Part shown: piece after piece, positions 51,505 through 56,602 of the stretch
Position numbering within the stretch: the stretch's first letter is position 1
Layout of the letters: the number at the start of each line of letters is the position of its first letter
Assembly (NCBI GenBank): GCA_016235745.1
Contig: JACRJA010000011.1
Coordinates: forward strand, 1-56,602
From: Rhodocyclales bacterium
GTDB lineage: Bacteria; Pseudomonadota; Gammaproteobacteria; Burkholderiales; Rhodocyclaceae
DNA: 56,602 nt
Direction of reading: 5' to 3'
Position numbers and translations under genes: made by a program
Notes under the pieces: model-generated
Told to the model about the DNA's origin: nothing
Databases searched by the model: none
The model's input: the letters and a program-made list of their open reading frames with translations, nothing else

Positions 51505-53270
51505 TTCTCCAAGCACTCGACGCCTATTACCGCCGCAAACAGGCCGATCCCGATCCGGCCAAACGCCTGCCGCCCTATGGATTCGAAGAAAAGGAAATTC
51601 CCTTCATCCTCGAAATCGCTCATGACGGCACCTTGGTGCAGATCAGTGATACCCGCAGCGACAGCGGTAAAAAGAAGACGGCCACCCGTTTCCTCGTTCC
51701 CCAGGCAGTGAAGAAGACGTCCGGCGTGGCCGCCAATCTGCTGTGGGATACCGCCGAATACGTGCTCGGCGTCGATACCCGTGGCAATCCCGAGCGTGTC
51801 GCGCAGCAGCATGAGGCGTTTCGCGCCCGCATCGAGGCACTGCCCGAGGCAGTAAAAACCGATCCTGGAGTTGCCGCGGTGCGTGCTTTTCTCGCTCGAC
51901 TCGACCCTGATCGGCTCGACGAACGGTTTGCCTCTTTCCCTTGCTGGGAGGAAATCAAGCGCATCAATCCGTATCTCAGCTTCCGCCTTCATGGGGACGT
52001 CGAGCTCGTATGTCAGCGCGTGGCCGTTACCGCCGTGGCCGGCGATGTCGGTGAGGAAGAGACGCAAGAGGGGGTCTGCCTGGTGCGAGGCGAACCCGCC
52101 GATTTGGCCCGACTGCATCCTCCCATCAAGGGATTGCGGTACGCTCAAACGAGCGGTGCGAACATCGTCTCGTTCAATCTGGGTGCGTTCAATTCCTGGG
52201 GTAAGAGCCAAGGTGCCAATGCGCCCGTCGGCAAACCCGCGGCCTTTGCCTACACGACGGCATTGAACCATCTTCTGGCCGAAGAATCGCGTCAGCATGT
52301 CCAGGTAGGGGACACCGCGATCGTCTTCTGGGCCGAGGAACCGCACGAGCTCGAGGAACGTCTCACCGATCTCTTCGGCGAGCCGGTTCGTGACGATCCC
52401 GACCGGCAAACCGAGGCGGTGCGCGCCATCTACGAAGCGCTCCAGCGGGGGAAGTTCGCCGTGGGCGAGGACGATACGCGCTTCTACGTGCTCGGCCTCG
52501 CCCCCAATGCTGCGCGCATTGCAATCAGGTTTTTCGAATCCGGTACGGCCATGGCTCTCGCACAGCGCATCCGCCAGCATTTTGAGGACATAAGCATCGT
52601 CCATGGACCGAACGAACCCAGGTATCTCTCCCTTTTTCGGCTTCTTGTCTCGTTGGCCGTGCAACACAAAGCGGACAACATTCCCTCCCGGCTGGGAGGA
52701 GAACTGATCCGTGCGATCTTCGAGGGGCTGCCCTATCCCTATGGGCTACTCGTGCTCGCCGTCAACCGCTGCCGTGCCGAACGGGAGGTCACCTACCCTC
52801 GTGCAGCGCTGTTGCGCGCCATCCTCAATCGGTTTGCCCGTTGTTCCCTTTCCCCTACCAAGGAGATTGCGCCGATGCTCGATCCCGATCATCCCAACCC
52901 CGGCTACCGCTTGGGGCGGCTCTTTGCCGTGCTCGAACGCATTCAAGAAGAAGCCAGCCCCAAGCTCAATGCCACCATCCGCGAGCGTTACTACGGCGCT
53001 GCGAGCAGCACGCCGGCCGCGGTATTCCCCACCTTGCTTCGGCTGGCCACCCACCATCTCGCCAAGCTCTCCGAGGTCAAGGCCCGTTGGTACGAACGGG
53101 TCATTGGCGAGATCATGGATGGGTTTGATCCATCGGGCTTTCCGCCTAGGATTCTCCCGCTCGCCGACCAAGCCCGCTTCGCATTGGGATACTACCAACA
53201 GCGTCAAGCTTTCTTCACCAAGACCGCCAAAGAGCCTTCTGAACCTACGACGGCCCTCGCCGAGGAGTAA
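51501..53270 (+). CDS. cas8c: Cas8c, large subunit of type I-C Cascade
   Basis: The 589-residue protein starts at [20 protein letters not shown], an ATG overlapping the cas5c stop. It is the Csd1-type subunit that recognises the PAM; in I-C an internal start also yields the small subunit Cas11c from its 3' end. The C-terminal helical part (about 460-589, [19 protein letters not shown] and after) is where that product would come from. The sequence is divergent but has the family blocks [39 protein letters not shown] and [20 protein letters not shown]. Only 5 nt separate it from cas7c. Confidence 0.93.
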   Translation: MILQALDAYYRRKQADPDPAKRLPPYGFEEKEIPFILEIAHDGTLVQISDTRSDSGKKKTATRFLVPQAVKKTSGVAANLLWDTAEYVLGVDTRGNPERVAQQHEAFRARIEALPEAVKTDPGVAAVRAFLARLDPDRLDERFASFPCWEEIKRINPYLSFRLHGDVELVCQRVAVTAVAGDVGEEETQEGVCLVRGEPADLARLHPPIKGLRYAQTSGANIVSFNLGAFNSWGKSQGANAPVGKPAAFAYTTALNHLLAEESRQHVQVGDTAIVFWAEEPHELEERLTDLFGEPVRDDPDRQTEAVRAIYEALQRGKFAVGEDDTRFYVLGLAPNAARIAIRFFESGTAMALAQRIRQHFEDISIVHGPNEPRYLSLFRLLVSLAVQHKADNIPSRLGGELIRAIFEGLPYPYGLLVLAVNRCRAEREVTYPRAALLRAILNRFARCSLSPTKEIAPMLDPDHPNPGYRLGRLFAVLERIQEEASPKLNATIRERYYGAASSTPAAVFPTLLRLATHHLAKLSEVKARWYERVIGEIMDGFDPSGFPPRILPLADQARFALGYYQQRQAFFTKTAKEPSEPTTALAEE

Positions 53271-53275
53271 AACGC

Positions 53276-54208
53276 ATGAGCCTGCAACACCGCTATGACT
53301 TCGTCTGGATTTTCGATGTCAAGGATGGCAACCCAAATGGTGATCCCGATGCCGGCAACCTGCCTCGCATCGATGCCGAAACCGGTCATGGTTTGGTCAC
53401 CGATGTCGCCCTCAAGCGCAAGATTCGCAATTTCGTGGCCATGACCCACGATCAAAACGAAGATACGCTGCAGCCGGGCGAGAAGCGCTACGAAATCTAC
53501 GTGCGCGAGAAAGCCATTCTCAACCTGCAACACCAGCGTGCCTATACCGCGCTCGGCCTGGATCGCACGGAGGATGATGCCGAAAGCGAAGAGGGAAAGA
53601 AAGGCAAGAAGAAACGCAAGGGCAGTGGCGACGCCGTCGAGCTCGCCAGGCAATGGATGTGCCAAAACTTCTTCGACGTGCGCACATTCGGGGCGGTGAT
53701 GTCGACCGGCGTAAACTGCGGCCAGGTGCGCGGACCGGTGCAGCTGACGTTTGCCCGCTCGGTCGATCCGATCGTGGCGCAGGAACACTCCATCACCCGC
53801 ATGGCGGTCACCACCGAAGAAGAAGCAGCAAAACAGCAGGGAGACAACCGCACCATGGGTCGCAAGCACACCGTGCCCTATGGACTCTACATCGCGCATG
53901 GGTTCGTCTCGGCGTTTCTGGCGGACCAGACCGGCTTCGATGAAGACGACCTCCAGGTGCTGTATCAGGCGATCTGTCAGTCCTTCGAACACGACCGCTC
54001 GGCTGCCCGCGGCGAGATGGCAACGCGCGCCCTCATCGTCTTCGAACACGAATCCAAACTTGGCAACGCGCCGGCGTATGCGCTCTTCGAGCGGGTCCAG
54101 ATCGAGCGCAAGCCGGGCGTGGAGATAGCGCGCGCCTTCACAGACTATGATATAAAAATAAACGAGGAAAGCCTCCCTGCAGGCGTGCGCATCCTACGCA
54201 TTTGCTGA
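53276..54208 (+). CDS. cas7c: Cas7c, Cascade backbone subunit
   Basis: The 310-residue Csd2-type RAMP protein coats the crRNA spacer as multiple copies. The N-terminal [20 protein letters not shown], then [20 protein letters not shown] and [20 protein letters not shown], identify it. An acidic/basic linker (about 95-120, [20 protein letters not shown]) is inserted before [23 protein letters not shown] before the ATG. Its stop lies one base before the repeat-like element that separates it from cas4. Confidence 0.94.
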   Translation: MSLQHRYDFVWIFDVKDGNPNGDPDAGNLPRIDAETGHGLVTDVALKRKIRNFVAMTHDQNEDTLQPGEKRYEIYVREKAILNLQHQRAYTALGLDRTEDDAESEEGKKGKKKRKGSGDAVELARQWMCQNFFDVRTFGAVMSTGVNCGQVRGPVQLTFARSVDPIVAQEHSITRMAVTTEEEAAKQQGDNRTMGRKHTVPYGLYIAHGFVSAFLADQTGFDEDDLQVLYQAICQSFEHDRSAARGEMATRALIVFEHESKLGNAPAYALFERVQIERKPGVEIARAFTDYDIKINEESLPAGVRILRIC

Positions 54209-54209
54209 G

Positions 54210-54246
54210 ATTTCGCCCGGCTTTTTAGCCGGGCGTCGATCGAAAC
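54210..54246 (+). repeat. degenerate CRISPR repeat inside the cas operon
   Basis: A single 37-nt copy, aligned without gaps, matches the array repeat at 29 of 37 positions. The stem CGCCCGGC / GCCGGGCG is intact, the six-base loop region changes from TAACAA to TTTTTA, and the last 11 nt (TCGATCGAAAC against TGGATTGAAAC) keep the handle length after the stem. It lies 1 nt after the cas7c stop and 13 nt before the cas4 ATG. All eight differences lie in the loop, the 5' flank and the handle; none is in the stem. It may be an RNA-processing site for Cas5c. It has no T-run and is not a good terminator. Confidence 0.85.
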
Positions 54247-54259
54247 GAACAACAAGTCC

Positions 54260-54886
54260 ATGTCAGATGACGACGAGCCCGTTGCGATCTCTGCCCTGCA
54301 GCACTGGGTCTATTGCCCGCGGCAGTGCGCCCTGATCCATCTTGAGCAATGCTTTGAAGAGAACGTTCATACGGCCCGTGGACGGGCGGCACATACACTC
54401 GTCGACCTTCCCGGCCAAGTGTCGCATCGGGGCGTGCGCAGCGAACGAGCCTTACCGCTATGGTCGGAGCGGCTGGGGCTTATCGGCAAGGCCGATCTCG
54501 TCGAGTTTTACCCCGACGGCCGCGTTTTTCCCGTCGAATTCAAATACGGCAGAAAACGCGGCCGCCTCGCCGACGAAGTCCAGCTCGCCGCGCAGGCGAT
54601 GTGCCTAGAGGAAATGCTCGGCGTTTCCGTGCCACGGGGTGCCATCTATCATGTGAGCAGTCACCGTCGGCGCGAAGTGCCGATTGACGAGACGTTGCGC
54701 CGCCGGGTCGAGGAAACCGTCGCCGCCGTGCGACAAATGCTCTCCAGCCGCACTTTGCCACCGCCGCTGTTCGATGCCCGTTGCAAGGAATGCTCCTTGC
54801 GTGAGCTCTGCCAGCCCGAGCTTGGCGCCGATACGGACCTTCTTCGGAGGGCACGGGCGGTTTTGTTCCAGCCCGAAGAGGAATGA
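54260..54886 (+). CDS. cas4: Cas4, PAM-selecting nuclease
   Basis: The 208-residue RecB-like nuclease with an iron-sulfur cluster trims prespacers and sets the PAM together with Cas1-Cas2. Cluster cysteines: C19 and C23 in VYCPRQCALIHLEQ, and the last pair within DARCKECSLRELCQP. RecB motifs: IGKADLVEF (Asp), FPVEFKYGR (Glu and Lys) and QLAAQAMCLEEML (QhxxY-like). There is no clear Shine-Dalgarno sequence before its ATG; instead the repeat-like hairpin ends 13 nt upstream. The stop and the cas1 start are 3 nt apart. Confidence 0.93.
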   Translation: MSDDDEPVAISALQHWVYCPRQCALIHLEQCFEENVHTARGRAAHTLVDLPGQVSHRGVRSERALPLWSERLGLIGKADLVEFYPDGRVFPVEFKYGRKRGRLADEVQLAAQAMCLEEMLGVSVPRGAIYHVSSHRRREVPIDETLRRRVEETVAAVRQMLSSRTLPPPLFDARCKECSLRELCQPELGADTDLLRRARAVLFQPEEE

Positions 54887-54889
54887 GCG

Positions 54890-55924
54890 ATGTACCGCCT
54901 GCAGAACACCCTTTACGTTATGACGCAACCGTCCTATCTGCGCCTCGACAACGGCACGGTGCGCGTGGAAGTAGAGCAGGAGAAACGGCTGCAAGTACCG
55001 CTGCACCATCTCGGCGCCATTGTTTGCTTCGGCAACGTGCTGGTGTCGCCAGCATTGATGCATGCCCTTGCCGAAGCCGGCAAAAGCCTCGTGTTGCTCG
55101 ACGAACACGGTCGGTTCAAGGCTCGCCTCGAAGGAGGCGTTTCGGGTAACGTGCTGCTGCGTCTGGCGCAGTTCTCGGCTGCAACCTCACCGGAGAAGAC
55201 CCTCGAGCTCGCCCGTTCCTGTGTCGCGGGAAAACTGCGCAATAGCCGGACCGTGATCCTGCGCGCTGCGCGCGAAAGCGGTTCCGAGGCAGAACGGCTG
55301 AAACTACAGCGCCAGGCCGACGATTTGGCAGCATCGCTTCGTGCCGCGGCCGTGGTGCACAGCCTTGATGAACTGCGCGGTATCGAAGGCGAGGCCGCGT
55401 GCGTTTATTTCGCTGCTTTGAATCTCGCCGTCAAGCCGGCCCAGCGAGAACGGTTCCGCCTCGACGGCCGCAGTCGCCGTCCTCCGCGGGATCCATTCAA
55501 CGCGCTGCTTTCTTTTCTCTATGTACTTTTGATGAATGACTGTCGCTCGGCTCTGGAAACCGTCGGGCTCGATCCGCAAATCGGCTTCCTGCACGCCGTG
55601 CGCCCCGGGCGTCCAGCCCTCGCGCTCGATCTCCAAGAGGAATTCCGCTCCCCTTTGTGCGATCGTCTGGCACTGACCCTGATCAATCGTGGCCAGTTGG
55701 GTAGCGGTGACTTCATGGAACGGGACGGGGGTGCCATCTTTCTTACGGACAACGCGCGGCGTACCGTCGTGCTGAGTTGGCAGGAGCGCAAACGGGAAGA
55801 AATCACCCATCCCTTACTGGAGCAAAAAATGCCGCTCGGGCTCGTTCCTCTTGTCCAAGCGCGTCTGCTTGCCCGGGCGGTACGTGGTGAAGACGAACGC
55901 TATCTACCTTGGATGGCTCGCTGA
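54890..55924 (+). CDS. cas1: Cas1 integrase
   Basis: The 344-residue adaptation integrase catalyses spacer insertion. Active-site residues are Glu168 ([11 protein letters not shown]), His235 ([20 protein letters not shown]) and the acidic residue near 250 (DLQEEF). The N-terminal beta domain ([38 protein letters not shown]) and the helical rest are complete. Preceded by GAGGAATGAGCG. It lies between cas4 and cas2. Confidence 0.95.
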   Translation: MYRLQNTLYVMTQPSYLRLDNGTVRVEVEQEKRLQVPLHHLGAIVCFGNVLVSPALMHALAEAGKSLVLLDEHGRFKARLEGGVSGNVLLRLAQFSAATSPEKTLELARSCVAGKLRNSRTVILRAARESGSEAERLKLQRQADDLAASLRAAAVVHSLDELRGIEGEAACVYFAALNLAVKPAQRERFRLDGRSRRPPRDPFNALLSFLYVLLMNDCRSALETVGLDPQIGFLHAVRPGRPALALDLQEEFRSPLCDRLALTLINRGQLGSGDFMERDGGAIFLTDNARRTVVLSWQERKREEITHPLLEQKMPLGLVPLVQARLLARAVRGEDERYLPWMAR

Positions 55925-55932
55925 GGATCGTC

Positions 55933-56223
55933 ATGCTCGTCATCGTCGCCTATGATGTTTCCACTGAAACTTCCTCGGGCCGTCGTCGCTTGCGCCGTGT
56001 CGCCAAAGTGTGTGAGCGCGTCGGGCAGCGCGTACAGAAATCGCTCTTCGAGTGCCGTGTCGATGACGTGATGTTTGAAGCGCTAGAGCGGCAACTGCTC
56101 GCCGAGATCGATCTGAATGAAGATAATTTACGTTTTTATCGCATTATTGAACCAACAAATGTCCACGTGAGGGAGTATGGTTGCTTCCGTGCTACCGATT
56201 TCGACGGCCCCCTGCTGATCTGA
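55933..56223 (+). CDS. cas2: Cas2
   Basis: The 96-residue ferredoxin-fold protein starts at [12 protein letters not shown], 8 nt after the cas1 stop. Asp8 in AYDVSTE is the family residue, and [13 protein letters not shown]-like [13 protein letters not shown] is the dimer region. It joins Cas1 in the integration complex. The array leader begins right after it. Confidence 0.95.
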   Translation: MLVIVAYDVSTETSSGRRRLRRVAKVCERVGQRVQKSLFECRVDDVMFEALERQLLAEIDLNEDNLRFYRIIEPTNVHVREYGCFRATDFDGPLLI

Positions 56224-56387
56224 CGCGCGAACCTGGATCAACCGGAAAAATTGGCGGGATTCGCGCATGAGACGAACGGGTTTTATCAAGGTAAACGTTC
56301 TTTTACAACATGCAAAAGAAATAAATTTTTAAGGTTCGCGTTTTACTATGGAAAATTGCAATACTAGCAAGAAGTTGCTAGAGTACT
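56224..56387 (+). promoter_or_regulatory. CRISPR leader
   Basis: This 164-bp AT-rich region separates cas2 and the first repeat. It has A- and T-runs (AAAAGAAATAAATTTTTAA near 56320) and, just before the first repeat, an inverted repeat CTAGCAA-GAAG-TTGCTAG (56364-56381) followed by AGTACT. Promoter and integration signals are expected here; I cannot place a firm -35/-10 pair. Confidence 0.75.
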
Positions 56388-56602
56388 GTTCCGCCCGGCT
56401 AACAAGCCGGGCGTGGATTGAAACCCGCCAACCGATCCATGTGATAGGCCATAGGCACCGTTCCGCCCGGCTAACAAGCCGGGCGTGGATTGAAACGTGT
56501 TTCCAGCCGCAGACGGAACAGAGGCGACTGGTTCCGCCCGGCTAACAAGCCGGGCGTGGATTGAAACGGCGGTGTTGCCTGTGGCAATCAGCCCGACGTG
56601 CT
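56388..56602 (+). CRISPR. type I-C CRISPR array, start of array
   Basis: Three identical 37-nt repeats lie at 56388-56424, 56460-56496 and 56531-56567. Each starts GTTCCGCCCGG and ends GTGGATTGAAAC, with a GCCCGGC/GCCGGGC stem. Spacers of 35 and 34 nt, then a third (35 nt in view) that reaches the window edge. The leader is on the left, so the newest spacers are those seen here. The repeats are unvaried, which fits an active array. The array continues beyond the window. Confidence 0.97.

Noticed and set aside
54210-54246. The hairpin after cas7c as an ordinary intrinsic terminator
   Set aside because: The stem is not followed by a U-tract (the T-run lies in the loop), cas4-cas1-cas2 follow directly, and the full 37-nt alignment with the array repeat is a better explanation.

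Overview
The window reads as chromosome from a GC-rich (roughly two-thirds G+C) betaproteobacterium. The evidence is the phenylacetate cluster with the long PaaN-type aldehyde dehydrogenase, the QseBC/PmrAB-like two-component systems, UbiK, the YqjD/YqjE/YqjK-like trio and the SHP/DHC cytochromes. Hydrogenophilales or Rhodocyclales seem plausible to me, but no rRNA or tRNA gene is present to settle it.

Left edge (1-2.0 kb) is a graveyard: an IS3-type OrfA piece, a fragment that looks like the BREX protease-like gene brxL, and a dead ISAs1-family element with both terminal inverted repeats but a stop codon and a deletion in its transposase. From 2.1 to 14 kb lies redox and regulatory DNA: a secreted diheme cytochrome c peroxidase; a minus-strand operon (9.35 to 3.2 kb) with a thermostable-hemolysin-family protein, an AMP-ligase-like protein, a heme-oxygenase-like diiron protein, an SDR, a two-component pair and two decayed genes (CDF metal transporter, cytochrome c); and a second minus-strand operon (13.2 to 9.5 kb) of SHP, diheme cytochrome c, cytochrome b and another two-component pair, divergent from a bacteriohemerythrin. 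A TTAA-N7-TTAA box like those of PmrA/QseB regulators lies upstream of all three transcription units.

From 14 to 22 kb (minus strand) come a MacAB plus outer-membrane-factor efflux operon, an M48 membrane protease, paaY and paaN. A promoter with an overlapping PaaR-type operator (22.2 kb) separates these from paaG-paaH-paaI-paaK-paaR-paaJ on the plus strand. The ring epoxidase genes paaABCDE and a paaZ are not in the window. A promoter at 28.5 kb then starts a branched-chain-type ABC importer with two tandem paralogous binding proteins, a LivH, a fused LivM-LivG and a LivF; its position suggests import of an aromatic acid or a related substrate.

From 34.6 to 36.4 kb are a hemerythrin-domain protein and three small envelope proteins. 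A full glycogen locus follows, glgC-glgA-glgP-glgB-glgX-malQ, with mostly overlapping genes, then ubiK and a strong terminator.

The right end (48.5 kb onward) is a complete, apparently intact type I-C CRISPR-Cas locus: cas3-cas5c-cas8c-cas7c, then cas4-cas1-cas2, an AT-rich leader and an array of identical 37-nt repeats running off the window. The most striking observation is a single degenerate but full-length copy of the CRISPR repeat placed inside the cas operon, between cas7c and cas4. Its stem and 11-nt handle geometry are kept, which suggests that Cas5c could cut the cas transcript there.
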